Source of the DNA: a virus
Virus record (IMG/VR): IMGVR_UViG_3300017917_001123
Coordinates: 1-64,000 of that record
DNA: 64,000 nt
Reading direction: 5' to 3' (one strand)
Shown: in pieces, positions 22,026 to 29,602 of the stretch
Layout of the letters: every line of letters begins with the position of its first letter
Numbering within the stretch: the first letter of the stretch is position 1
The notes under the pieces: model-generated
Databases searched by the model: none
The model's input: only the letters and a program-made list of their open reading frames with translations
What the model was told of the DNA's origin: nothing
Made by a program: the position numbers and the translations under genes

Positions 22026-23234
22026 ATGGCAACTAAAGCACCAGCAGTTAAAAAGACTCGAGTTACTAAGGCTCAAGTTCAGGCACATCGTGCTAACGCA
22101 AAACGAGATATGAGCCCAAAATGGGATGATGTAGAGAATCTTTCTGCTGATGATTTTGCCCGAAAGTTCCGGCAAGCAATGGATTGGTATCGTTTGGAAA
22201 CTACTGCCAAAGATCTCAAGCCTAATGTTATTAACTGGATGAGCCGTAACGATTATTCTAAGGCAGATATCCAAGCATTTAAAAAGACCAAAGACAACCG
22301 CTGTTCCGGTACTATGGGTGCCATTGCTTCTTGTTTGCTCAAAGGTATGCCAGCACAACGCAAGGACTTTAACGAAGGCCGAGATACTGCTGAATGGCTT
22401 AAGGATGCTATTGCTAAGGTTATTTCGGAAGGCAAAGACGATATTGATGAGGACGAGGACGCACCTAAGGTCGAAAAGCCTGTAGTCTATGTTCCTAGCA
22501 TCCAAGAACGTCTGCGTGATGCGGCCGGTCAAATGAGCGAAGAAATTGACTATGCCATTGACGAGTGGGTTGTTGATCCTGATAAGTTTGATCCAAAGGC
22601 ATTTAAGATTGTTAGCCTGCTCCGCGGTAAAGGTGTCAAGGCCGCACATGCTCGTATTATTAAAAGTTTTTACGAGCGTAGCCTTGCCGATTTCGAAGAA
22701 CTTCAGCAAAAAGGTTGTGATGAGCAACTAGTAGAAGCATACGAACACGTTAGCAAGAAGAACATTAAAAAGATGTACGAGTTCTTGCTCGGTGTTATGT
22801 CGGCTTGCGATCAAATTGTAGGCGAAGCTAAGTTGAACAAGAAGCCTCGTGCTAAGAAAGTTAAGCCCGCAGAAGAACTGGTTAAGAAGCTCAAGTTCAA
22901 AGCAACTGACGACAAGCTAGGTGTTACTTCTGTTCCGCCTGCTCAGCTAGTTGGTGCTCAGGGTGCCGTTGTGTATAACACCAAGACTCGAAAGCTGGGT
23001 ATCTACATTTCAATGAATAGCTCAGGACTTGAAGTTAAGGGAACTAGCATCGGTAACTTTACTGCTAAGTCTACTCAAAAGACTTTGCGTAAGCCCGAGC
23101 TACAACTTCGAGAGTTCAAAGACCAAAATACTCAGAAGCGTGTAACCGATTGGTTTGCTAAGATCAAGGCTACTGAAATTGCTCTCAATGGTCGCCTTAA
23201 CGCAGAAACTATGATCCTAAAGGTGTTTAAATGA
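22026..23234 (+). CDS. Conserved large early phage protein, unknown
   Basis: 402 residues. A basic Ala/Lys-rich N-terminus, a helical central part, an acidic linker (GKDDIDEDEDAPKVEKP) near 135-150, then a helical region and a C-terminal beta-rich domain (about 300-402). It has a strong promoter and ribosome binding site and codons typical of high expression. I have seen this type only as a hypothetical protein of T4-like phages. The modular structure could fit a DNA-binding or scaffold role. Confidence 0.7.
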   Translation: MATKAPAVKKTRVTKAQVQAHRANAKRDMSPKWDDVENLSADDFARKFRQAMDWYRLETTAKDLKPNVINWMSRNDYSKADIQAFKKTKDNRCSGTMGAIASCLLKGMPAQRKDFNEGRDTAEWLKDAIAKVISEGKDDIDEDEDAPKVEKPVVYVPSIQERLRDAAGQMSEEIDYAIDEWVVDPDKFDPKAFKIVSLLRGKGVKAAHARIIKSFYERSLADFEELQQKGCDEQLVEAYEHVSKKNIKKMYEFLLGVMSACDQIVGEAKLNKKPRAKKVKPAEELVKKLKFKATDDKLGVTSVPPAQLVGAQGAVVYNTKTRKLGIYISMNSSGLEVKGTSIGNFTAKSTQKTLRKPELQLREFKDQNTQKRVTDWFAKIKATEIALNGRLNAETMILKVFK

Positions 23235-23398
23235 AAGCATTGATGGTATTTGTATTCCTAGCTATCGGTAACATTGTGTATCAGTTCTTTTATCCTGAAC
23301 CAAATTTTGCTGTAGCATTTGAACGTACATATTTTCAAGGAAGTGCCTTATTGACGTACTATCTTCTAGATAAGTTCGTTTGGAGAAGTACAGTATGA
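23231..23398 (+). CDS. Small membrane protein
   Basis: 55 residues, MKALMVFVFLAIGNIVYQFF at the start and a second, weaker hydrophobic stretch (SALLTYYLLDKF). It overlaps the upstream stop by ATGA and the downstream start by four bases. Likely an inner-membrane peptide; function unknown. Confidence 0.6.
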   Translation: MKALMVFVFLAIGNIVYQFFYPEPNFAVAFERTYFQGSALLTYYLLDKFVWRSTV

Positions 23399-23688
23399 TT
23401 AACCTGCGATTTAGTATTACCAATCCTTGGTGGGACAGGTTTGAAAACATTAAGTGTTGGGCCGGTGGAACACCTTTCAAGCATAAGTTCTGGGAAGTAC
23501 AGATTATGAAGAGTGACGACATTGTTGCTTTTGATTTGCGTACTACTACACAAACAGATCACGCAGGCATTGACTTGTGGGTAGGCCTGTTAGGTTATTC
23601 TATTAACGCACAGCTCTACGACAATCGACATTGGAACTTTAAAGAAAATCGCTGGATGGTTTATACAGAAGACGAGGGATACCATTGA
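23395..23688 (+). CDS. Conserved phage protein, unknown
   Basis: 97 residues, MINLRFSITNPWWDRFENIK at the start, with many aromatic residues and an even strand pattern. This protein type recurs in many phages. Start chosen at the ATG with GGAGAAG upstream and overlapping the previous stop; a five-codon upstream extension is less likely. Unknown function. Confidence 0.7.
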   Translation: MINLRFSITNPWWDRFENIKCWAGGTPFKHKFWEVQIMKSDDIVAFDLRTTTQTDHAGIDLWVGLLGYSINAQLYDNRHWNFKENRWMVYTEDEGYH

Positions 23689-23888
23689 AATTTATTCAGA
23701 TCGGATTACTTGTACTGTTTGCCTTATTCCTTTGGAGTGTTATGTTTGGCTTGATTTACTTAGGTAATACTATTGCTGGAAACGCAGGTAAAGTGTATAA
23801 TTGTAGTATTGCGGAAATCAGTCCGGACTTTACACCAAAGATGCGACAGGAATGTCGTCGTCTTAACTCACAGACTTACAACAAATGA
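23685..23888 (+). CDS. Small membrane protein with TTG start
   Basis: 67 residues. One N-terminal membrane segment (IQIGLLVLFALFLWSVMFGL, continuing a few residues) and a short external or periplasmic-type tail with two Cys. The start is TTG, overlapping the previous stop (TTGA) and preceded by GAGGGA. Unknown. Confidence 0.6.
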   Translation: MKFIQIGLLVLFALFLWSVMFGLIYLGNTIAGNAGKVYNCSIAEISPDFTPKMRQECRRLNSQTYNK

Positions 23889-24352
23889 AGAAATTGTTTT
23901 ACATTAAAGAAGGTCGAAAGTATGTACCCGTTAGCGAGTACGACAGCGACTTGATAGATGCTTTTACTAAAGGAACGCATCTAGTTATGGTCTATCCAGG
24001 TGGCTCAAGTCGCAAGTATAATGTCGACCCTAACTATGCCGCAATGATTGCCGCAGGGCGTGTGGCCGAAGATGCTATCAGCAAGACCATTATGGAAAAG
24101 AGTGCCCTGCGTGTTCCGGAAAAATATCATCCGCTTACAGAAGAGCAATTGGCAGCGTGGAAGCATCTTGCCGAGACATTTGGACAAGAACGTTTTGCTC
24201 TTGAATGGTGTTCATATCGCGAAGCCGCAGAAGCAGGCGTCAAGGCAATGATGGCAGAAGCAGAGAAGCTTATGGAGCACGAAAGTGTTCGTAAGGCATA
24301 TGAGCATTTTATGTTGGTATGTAAATTGGTGAAAGAAAATGACGCTACCTGA
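23885..24352 (+). CDS. Conserved phage protein, unknown
   Basis: 155 residues. A short N-terminal beta hairpin (KKLFYIKEGRKYVPVSEYDS) is followed by a helical body with many Ala and Glu. I recognise no enzymatic motif. Overlaps both neighbours by 4-14 bases. Confidence 0.65.
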   Translation: MKKLFYIKEGRKYVPVSEYDSDLIDAFTKGTHLVMVYPGGSSRKYNVDPNYAAMIAAGRVAEDAISKTIMEKSALRVPEKYHPLTEEQLAAWKHLAETFGQERFALEWCSYREAAEAGVKAMMAEAEKLMEHESVRKAYEHFMLVCKLVKENDAT

Positions 24353-24599
24353 CGAACGCTATCGTGCTATTAAATGGGCAGAACAGCTTTGTCGAGATCT
24401 CATGGATCCTAGCAAAACTCCTAGAGTGCCGAAAACTATTCGGCAACGGGCTTACAGCGTTCTGCGGCATTTTCCCGAAGAATACTATTTGGCAATGTTA
24501 GCAGAAGCAAGGCCAGATATTATAGAACGAAGAGGTAAACCATTTGATCCTCTGTACAAAATGGTTAAAGATTACGAATTTAAAAAGGAAGAAAAATGA
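24339..24599 (+). CDS. BPSL0761-family protein
   Basis: 86 residues. The opening [20 protein letters not shown] and the middle [20 protein letters not shown] match the small BPSL0761 family known from beta- and gammaproteobacteria and their phages. No biochemical function is known to me. It is coupled to clpP by a four-base overlap. Confidence 0.75.
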   Translation: MTLPDERYRAIKWAEQLCRDLMDPSKTPRVPKTIRQRAYSVLRHFPEEYYLAMLAEARPDIIERRGKPFDPLYKMVKDYEFKKEEK

Positions 24600-25216
24600 A
24601 CCTAGTACCAATGGTAGTTGAAAAGACCAGTCAAGGCGAACGTGCTTATGACATTTACAGCCGCTTACTCAAAGAGCGCATTGTTTTCCTAAACGGCCCT
24701 GTAGATGATCACAGCGCAAACTTGATCGTAGCACAGATGCTGTTCTTGGAAAGCGAAGATCCTACTAAGGACATTAACTTCTACATTAATAGCCCAGGTG
24801 GACTGGTTACTGCTGGTTTGAGCATTTATGACGTTATGCAGTTCGTTAAATGCGATGTAGCAACCTATGTTATGGGTCAAGCGTGTTCAATGGGTTCGTT
24901 CCTGGCACAGGCAGGTGCCAAAGGCAAGCGTTATGTGTTGCCCGAATCACGCACAATGATTCACCGTGTTAGCTCAGGTACTCCAGGTACCAAAGGTAGT
25001 GTTCACGTTCAAGAACTACAATTTGAAGACGCTAAACGCACTTTTGAAGAAAGCCAGCGCATTAATAAGCGTCTAACTGAACTGTATGTGCGCCACAATA
25101 CCGCAGGTAAGACCTACGAAGAAATGTTCGAAGCGATGAAATTTGATACATTTTTGGGCTCCGAAGAAGCGGTTGCTTGGGGTCTAGCAGACCACGTTAT
25201 CAGCAAGCACGAATAA
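24596..25216 (+). CDS. clpP: ClpP protease subunit
   Basis: 206 residues, near the length of bacterial ClpP. The Ser-His-Asp triad is complete: S98 in GQACSMGS, H123 in [10 protein letters not shown], and D184 in [12 protein letters not shown]. The oxyanion region [11 protein letters not shown] is intact. ClpP forms a double seven-membered ring that degrades proteins fed by a Clp ATPase. The phage also encodes a ClpA (52415) whose ClpP-contact loop is present, so both halves of the machine are supplied. It could remove host regulators or process virion proteins. Confidence 0.95.
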   Translation: MNLVPMVVEKTSQGERAYDIYSRLLKERIVFLNGPVDDHSANLIVAQMLFLESEDPTKDINFYINSPGGLVTAGLSIYDVMQFVKCDVATYVMGQACSMGSFLAQAGAKGKRYVLPESRTMIHRVSSGTPGTKGSVHVQELQFEDAKRTFEESQRINKRLTELYVRHNTAGKTYEEMFEAMKFDTFLGSEEAVAWGLADHVISKHE

Positions 25217-25221
25217 ACTAC

Positions 25222-25283
25222 AGCGTATTCCGCTAAATAGTAGGTATAGCCCAAACGGGCCTTATCTACTATTGGAATACGCT
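25222..25283 (+). promoter_or_regulatory. Late promoter buried in a long hairpin that hides the start region
   Basis: AGCGTATTCC (25222-25231) pairs perfectly with GGAATACGCT (25274-25283), AATAGTAG (25236-25243) with CTACTATT (25266-25273), and GCCC with GGGC around an AAAC loop. The late core TAAATA (25234-25239) lies between the two left arms. Read-through RNA from clpP would trap GGA, the only purine-rich site before the ATG at 25285. Late RNA starting near 25246 lacks the left arms and would be free. Confidence 0.75.
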
Positions 25284-25284
25284 A

Positions 25285-26190
25285 ATGTCTATAAATGATG
25301 TTTTAACCCTAGAAAACGGCAAATTAGTCGCACGTAGCGACCTAAATATCTACGGTGTTTTGACCGCAAATAAGGTCGTAACACACGAGCTTGTAGCACA
25401 CCAACGCTATGATGCTACATACTTTGAATTTTCAAAGAACACTGAATCCGGCACAAACGCAGGCCGCGGATTCCTATGGCCAAATAACGATTACAATCGT
25501 ATGCTTATTTGGCGTGATGATCCTAGTCGTTTTTGGTTATCTGACAGCGTTGACTTAGCACCAGACCGTTCTTATCACGTTAACGGTACTCAAGTACTCA
25601 GCCTAAATACTCTAGGCGGTAGTGTAGTAAATTCCAATTTACAAAAGGTAGGTAACTTAAAAGACCTAACAGTAGTAGGTAATGTAAACTTTGCTGATCA
25701 ACTTTTCTTTAACGCAACTAGTGGTCGTTTAAGTGTTGGCGGAGAAGGTGGATCAGGTATTCTAACAGTCTACGATCGTAACAACGATGTTGAAGTTGTA
25801 ATCACAGGCGGTGAAGACGGTCGTGCTAAAATTGGTGCTATCCAAACTCGTTCAGTAGACATTATTACAGATAGTCAAACAAGACTAAGCGTAGAATACA
25901 ACGGCGATTTCACAGTAGGTCATGAAACTAATCGCGAAACAGTTAGCAGAATTTACGGCAAAGTAGGCATAAACGTAAAGACTCCTAAAGAAGATTTAGA
26001 AGTTGCTGGTAATATTCGTTTCGCCAACAAGTTAATGGCAGCAGGTGCCGGAGCCCCGTCTGTAGGATATCACAATAAAGGTGATATGATTTGGAACAGC
26101 AATCCAAAAGAAAACGACTACATTGGGTGGATCTGTATTCAATCAGGCACCCCAGGCGAATGGCGTCCATTTGGTTTAATCGGCAATTAA
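25285..26190 (+). CDS. Virion structural protein, fibre-like
   Basis: 301 residues, strand-rich, with Gly/Asn turns as in trimeric tail-fibre shafts. The start SINDVLTLENGKLVARSDLN and the mid segments NRMLIWRDDPSRFW and GKVGINVKTPKEDLEVAGNI (typical of fibre C-terminal regions) support a receptor-binding or baseplate-attached fibre. Expression from a hairpin-embedded late promoter also fits a virion component. The exact place in the particle is unknown. Confidence 0.75.
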   Translation: MSINDVLTLENGKLVARSDLNIYGVLTANKVVTHELVAHQRYDATYFEFSKNTESGTNAGRGFLWPNNDYNRMLIWRDDPSRFWLSDSVDLAPDRSYHVNGTQVLSLNTLGGSVVNSNLQKVGNLKDLTVVGNVNFADQLFFNATSGRLSVGGEGGSGILTVYDRNNDVEVVITGGEDGRAKIGAIQTRSVDIITDSQTRLSVEYNGDFTVGHETNRETVSRIYGKVGINVKTPKEDLEVAGNIRFANKLMAAGAGAPSVGYHNKGDMIWNSNPKENDYIGWICIQSGTPGEWRPFGLIGN

Positions 26191-26289
26191 AAACTGCTGA
26201 CAAAATCCCAGTAGAAACACTGATAAGTACTAGAGTCATAACAATGACTTTAGGCAAATCAGCATAGGCAAACTATAGGGAGAAAAATT

Positions 26290-26610
26290 ATGGACGCAAG
26301 GCTTAAAAAACATTTAGATAAACTTCACGCATTTGACAACGAACGAAAGGGTTGGTTAATCCTTAGCTCATTCGTTGTGGCAACAGTCCTTGGAATTATT
26401 TTTGAATGGGATCATATTGTTGCTAGTAGGTACCTTTGGCTAATCGGTAGCGCAGGACTAGTGTTATCAGTCTGTTGGTGGTACTGGGCAATGAGATTAG
26501 TCCGACATCTTTTAGAATCCAAAAACGACGAATACCAATTACTAAGCGACATTGTCGATATGGTAAAAGCGGTAAAGCACGACGTTAAAAAATTAGACGA
26601 CAAGTCTTGA
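26290..26610 (+). CDS. Two-pass membrane protein
   Basis: 106 residues with two membrane segments (GWLILSSFVVATVLGIIF and YLWLIGSAGLVLSVCWWYWA) and a helical, charged C-terminus. GGGAG precedes the ATG. Could be a holin-like or envelope-modifying protein, but it lies far from the lysis genes. Function unknown. Confidence 0.7.
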   Translation: MDARLKKHLDKLHAFDNERKGWLILSSFVVATVLGIIFEWDHIVASRYLWLIGSAGLVLSVCWWYWAMRLVRHLLESKNDEYQLLSDIVDMVKAVKHDVKKLDDKS

Positions 26611-26635
26611 CCTATTAAATAAGACCGTATATAAT
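26607..26635 (+). promoter_or_regulatory. Sigma70-like promoter, leaderless spacing
   Basis: TTGACC (26607-26612), a 17-base spacer, TATAAT (26630-26635), six bases to an ATG at 26642. Confidence 0.75.
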
Positions 26636-26641
26636 TACATT

Positions 26642-26728
26642 ATGCGGTCTCAGGCATTCATCCCGCAATATAAATTCTGCGTGTCATCAAACTTACTGAA
26701 AAGGGCAAGAGATGACTTGGATCATTGA
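26642..26728 (+). CDS. Leader-peptide-like small ORF ahead of queD
   Basis: A 28-codon frame (MRSQAFIPQYKFCVSSNLLK at its start) opening exactly at the predicted transcript start. It overlaps the queD start by 17 bases, with queD in a different frame. The invariant six-base promoter-to-ATG spacing shared with real genes is the main reason to call it. It could couple translation of queD or regulate it; a functional peptide is also possible. Short length keeps this tentative. Confidence 0.45.
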   Translation: MRSQAFIPQYKFCVSSNLLKRARDDLDH

Positions 26729-27263
26729 TAAAACATTTGAATTCTGCTATGGTCACAGAGTTCACACACAAACATTAAACGGCGAATATGCCGCTGACCT
26801 AAAATGCGCTTGTCGCCATCTTCATGGACACGAAGGCAAGATGCAGGTATTCCTTACAGCACCGCAACTAGATAAAACTGGTATGGTTACTGACTTTAGA
26901 CACCTAGAATGGCTAAAGAAATGGATCAATACATATATTGATCATCAGTTTGTTATTGATAGGAACGATCCACTTTATGATAAAATTATTGGCAATCGTG
27001 GGCTTGTGCCTGTACATATTCCTGATACTGATCATGTCGCCGGATGGCATTTGGACCTCACTGGATTGGAGTCAAACTCTCCGGAGTATGAATATTACGA
27101 AGGGTTCATGGTAGTAGACTTTGTTCCAACTTCCGAAAAGCTCAGTGCTTGGATGGCTGAACTTGTAGAAGCCAAAATGAAGAAGCTCGGAGTAACTGTA
27201 CATCACATCGATTGGTGGGAAACTCCAAAATCTCGCTCTGTATTTTACCGAGACGGCTTGTAA
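26712..27263 (+). CDS. queD: QueD-like 6-carboxy-tetrahydropterin synthase
   Basis: 183 residues of the T-fold pterin synthase family. Zinc ligands are visible in FCYGHRVH (H15) and CACRHLHGHEG (H38 and H40), with the catalytic Cys beside them (C34). QueD makes a precursor of preQ0/queuosine and of the 7-deazaguanine DNA modifications some phages use. No queC, queE or folE is in this window, so either they lie elsewhere or the host completes the pathway. Confidence 0.85.
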   Translation: MTWIIDKTFEFCYGHRVHTQTLNGEYAADLKCACRHLHGHEGKMQVFLTAPQLDKTGMVTDFRHLEWLKKWINTYIDHQFVIDRNDPLYDKIIGNRGLVPVHIPDTDHVAGWHLDLTGLESNSPEYEYYEGFMVVDFVPTSEKLSAWMAELVEAKMKKLGVTVHHIDWWETPKSRSVFYRDGL

Positions 27264-27286
27264 TGTTCCAGAAATCGTGTTATAAT
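27258..27286 (+). promoter_or_regulatory. Promoter for a leaderless mRNA
   Basis: TTGTAA (27258-27263), a 17-base spacer, TATAAT (27281-27286), six bases to the ATG at 27293. A TGTTA/TAACA inverted repeat brackets the -10 element. Confidence 0.7.
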
Positions 27287-27292
27287 AGTAAC

Positions 27293-27466
27293 ATGATTTC
27301 ATATACTGTAACACTCGAAGAAGACCCCGCAACTGGCGAATTAATCATGCCATTTCCTCCCGACCTGCTTAACCAAATGGGTTGGGATTTTGGAGACACA
27401 ATTATTTGGCATGATAACCAGGACGGGTCTTTTTCTTTGACTAAGAAAGAGCAAGATGACAACTAA
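27293..27466 (+). CDS. AbrB/SpoVT-like small DNA-binding protein
   Basis: 57 residues from MISYTVTLEEDPATGELIMP. The pattern with PFPPDLLNQMGWDFGDTIIW and a final beta strand fits the swapped-hairpin AbrB/MazE fold, in which dimers bind DNA. It has no toxin partner nearby. Its end overlaps uvsE by eleven bases, so it may regulate that gene or simply travel with it. The frame is open upstream, but the promoter dictates this start. Confidence 0.7.
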   Translation: MISYTVTLEEDPATGELIMPFPPDLLNQMGWDFGDTIIWHDNQDGSFSLTKKEQDDN

Positions 27467-28487
27467 GCGAATTGGCTTTGCCTGTAAGTGGATCGACCAT
27501 GCCGGGCAAGTTGATGGCATCAAGCCCAAAGACGAATGTAAGATCTATAACACAGGAAGCACTACTGTGGCTTGGCTCAATCGTCAAACTAAGTCTGCGG
27601 CCGAAGAAAAGCTGTGGGATTTGATGAAAGGTAACATCGAATCTATTCGTAAACTAGTAACCAAAGTAGGAGAACAAGATGAGCACCTTAGAATGGTTCG
27701 CATTTCAAGCGATATTTTGCCTGTCTACACTGAGTCTAGTTGGCGGTATTTTTGGCAGTTACCTGACGTTCGACAATATGCGGAACGGCATTTTGCCGAA
27801 GTCGGTCGCATCGCACGTGATCGCAATGTGCGCCTTAGTTTCCATCCTGGGCAGTTTACCGTTCTTGCTAGCGATAATCCTGATATCGTAGAACGCAGTA
27901 TTGAAGAATTTGAGTATCACGTTGATATGGCTCGTTGGATGGGCTATGGACAAAAGTTTCAGGACATGAAAATCAACGTACATATCGCCGGTCGACAAGG
28001 TCCAGACGGCATCCGAAAAGTGTTAGGTCGACTAACACCCGAAGCACGTAACACACTGACAATCGAAAATGAAGAAATTACACACAATCTTGACACCTGC
28101 TTGGAACTTGCGGACGTGGTTCCAATCGTTCTTGACATCCACCACCATTGGATCAACTCTGGTGAATATATTCAACCTACTGATGACCGTGTTAAAAAGG
28201 TGGTTGATTCTTGGCGCGGCGTTCGCCCTACTTTACATTATTCTGTATCACGGGAAGAGCATCTTACTGACCATCCCGCAACCGTATCACCCTGTCTTAG
28301 TACGCTGATCGAAAGCGGGCACAAAAAAGCAAAGCTCAGAGCACATTCTAATTTCTACTGGAATACAGCAGTTAATGAATGGGCACTGAGCTTCTTGGAA
28401 ACGCACGATATCATGTGCGAATCTAAGGCTAAGAACCTTGCTAGCTTTGCGTTAGCCAGCGAGGCTGTTAAACTTAAACTGATTTAG
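27456..28487 (+). CDS. uvsE: UV damage endonuclease UvsE
   Basis: 343 residues of the TIM-barrel UVDE family. Typical segments are RIGFACKWIDHAG at the start, LRMVRISSDILPVY, RLSFHPGQFTVLAS, the metal-site strand INVHIAGRQG and the central VPIVLDIHHHWIN. The enzyme nicks DNA 5' to UV photoproducts, starting alternative excision repair. T4 uses DenV for this purpose; here a different enzyme fills the role, consistent with sunlit water. It overlaps the convergent gene by 14 bases. Confidence 0.93.
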   Translation: MTTKRIGFACKWIDHAGQVDGIKPKDECKIYNTGSTTVAWLNRQTKSAAEEKLWDLMKGNIESIRKLVTKVGEQDEHLRMVRISSDILPVYTESSWRYFWQLPDVRQYAERHFAEVGRIARDRNVRLSFHPGQFTVLASDNPDIVERSIEEFEYHVDMARWMGYGQKFQDMKINVHIAGRQGPDGIRKVLGRLTPEARNTLTIENEEITHNLDTCLELADVVPIVLDIHHHWINSGEYIQPTDDRVKKVVDSWRGVRPTLHYSVSREEHLTDHPATVSPCLSTLIESGHKKAKLRAHSNFYWNTAVNEWALSFLETHDIMCESKAKNLASFALASEAVKLKLI

Positions 28488-28752
28488 TAGTTTTTTTGCT
28501 ACGTGTAGTTTTTGCCTTAACAGCAGGTTTCTTAGCTTCTGCTTTAGGTTTACGGCCAGCTGTCTTTTTAGCGGCTGGCTTTTTCTTTGGCTCTGCCGCA
28601 GGTGCTGGTTCAGCAACAGGTGCTGGTTCAGCAACAGGTGTTTCAACCTTGTATGGTGCTGGAGCTTCAGCAGGTGTTTCTACTTTCTTCGCAGGACGGA
28701 AAAGTAGATAACCAGCAATAACAACAACAACAAGAATAACAATAATTTCCAT
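28474..28752 (-). CDS. Membrane-anchored Lys/Ala/Pro-rich protein
   Basis: 92 residues. An N-terminal membrane segment (IIVILVVVVIAGYLLF) is followed by a Pro/Ala/Glu linker with a duplicated AEPAPVAEPAP pattern and then a histone H1-like tail (KKKPAAKKTAGRKPKAEAKK and on). The tail could bind DNA or acidic polymers, tethering DNA to the membrane. Near-identical 19-base repeats encode the linker (28606-28640). A late-type TAAATA on this strand (28789-28784) lies upstream. Confidence 0.75.
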   Translation of the reverse strand: MEIIVILVVVVIAGYLLFRPAKKVETPAEAPAPYKVETPVAEPAPVAEPAPAAEPKKKPAAKKTAGRKPKAEAKKPAVKAKTTRSKKTTKSV

Positions 28753-28783
28753 AATAGGGGTTTCCTTTAAAAAGTATGTGTTT

Positions 28784-28801
28784 TATTTACACCTATAAAT
28801 A
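28784..28801. promoter_or_regulatory. Divergent late promoters
   Basis: TAAATA on the minus strand (28789-28784) and an exact TATAAATA on the plus strand (28794-28801), only four bases apart. The plus-strand element is followed by a hairpin ATCAGA/TCTGAT (28801-28824). The arrangement would serve the Lys/Ala-rich protein and the SufC-like gene late in infection. Confidence 0.65.
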
Positions 28802-28831
28802 TCAGAGAAGAAGAAAAATCTGATGCGTGAC

Positions 28832-28861
28832 TTGCTTTGCTAACTAATAACATAGTATAAT
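28832..28861 (+). promoter_or_regulatory. Promoter for a leaderless mRNA
   Basis: TTGCTT (28832-28837), an 18-base spacer, TATAAT (28856-28861), six bases to the ATG at 28868. With the late promoter upstream, the SufC-like gene could be made both early and late. Confidence 0.65.
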
Positions 28862-28867
28862 AACAGT

Positions 28868-29602
28868 ATGCTGAAAATAAAAAATCTAACCGCAGTAGCA
28901 CACGAACAACAAGTACTAACTGACATCAACTTACAAGTCGAAGAAGACGAAGTCCATGCGATCATTGGCCCAGAAAAAGCTGGAAAAACAGCCCTAATGT
29001 ACGCACTTGTTGGGTTACCTTATATAGAGGTAGCTGAAGGAACTATACACTATAAACGTAAAAAAATAAACGCTATGCCTATGCATGAGCGTAGTTTGAG
29101 CGGCATTGTTGGTGTATTTCAAGAAATGATCGAAGTGCCTAATTTAACAAATTGGGAGCTCTTAGAAGCTGTTTTAAAATATCGCAAAGATCCAAGAAAC
29201 ATAGACGATCTAAAAGAACTATATGTAACTCATTGCTTAATGCTAGGGCTAGATCCAATCCACGGTGATTTAGAAGCATCAAGCGACACAATGGACTATG
29301 AGCAAGCAGTTAAAAACGAACTGCTGATAATGTTCATGCTAAACCCTAAACTAGCACTAATTGATAACTTTGATGAAAAGTTAGACGAAGAAAATAAAAA
29401 GTTGCTAGCCGAAAGCATTGCTGATATGGCACACGCCGGTGGCCGAGCAACTATTGTATTTTCAAAAAACAAAGCAGTATTAGAAACAATCAATCCTACT
29501 CATGTACACGTTATGGTTGATGGAAAGCTAGTACTATCTGGTGGAAAAGAATTATTACAAAGGATAGAAGAAGATGGGTATTCAGAGCTTTCTGCAAGCT
29601 GA
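28868..29602 (+). CDS. SufC-like ABC ATPase with altered catalytic motifs
   Basis: 244 residues. Start, length and order follow SufC, the ATPase of the SUF iron-sulfur assembly complex. Walker A is kept (GPEKAGKTA, K40) and the Q-loop Gln is present (Q85). The signature motif (usually SGGE) is replaced by TMDYE near 141-145. The Walker B ends D166-N167 instead of Asp-Glu, and the switch His is Lys (K200 in FSKNK). It may bind ATP but hydrolyse it poorly or not at all. It overlaps the SufB/D-like gene by 29 bases. These comparisons are from memory of SufC sequences, not a computed alignment. Confidence 0.8.
   Translation: MLKIKNLTAVAHEQQVLTDINLQVEEDEVHAIIGPEKAGKTALMYALVGLPYIEVAEGTIHYKRKKINAMPMHERSLSGIVGVFQEMIEVPNLTNWELLEAVLKYRKDPRNIDDLKELYVTHCLMLGLDPIHGDLEASSDTMDYEQAVKNELLIMFMLNPKLALIDNFDEKLDEENKKLLAESIADMAHAGGRATIVFSKNKAVLETINPTHVHVMVDGKLVLSGGKELLQRIEEDGYSELSAS

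Noticed and set aside
21870-22727. 285-codon minus-strand frame
   Set aside because: It covers the strongly supported 402-residue gene on the plus strand and its translation looks like reverse-frame sequence (Cys/Leu/Phe-rich).
26636-26711. preQ1 riboswitch before queD
   Set aside because: The short leader lacks the preQ1-I pattern I know and is better explained as a leaderless small frame.
28606-28640. CRISPR or tandem-repeat array
   Set aside because: Only two copies of a 19-base unit exist and they encode the Pro/Ala linker of a protein; no spacers.
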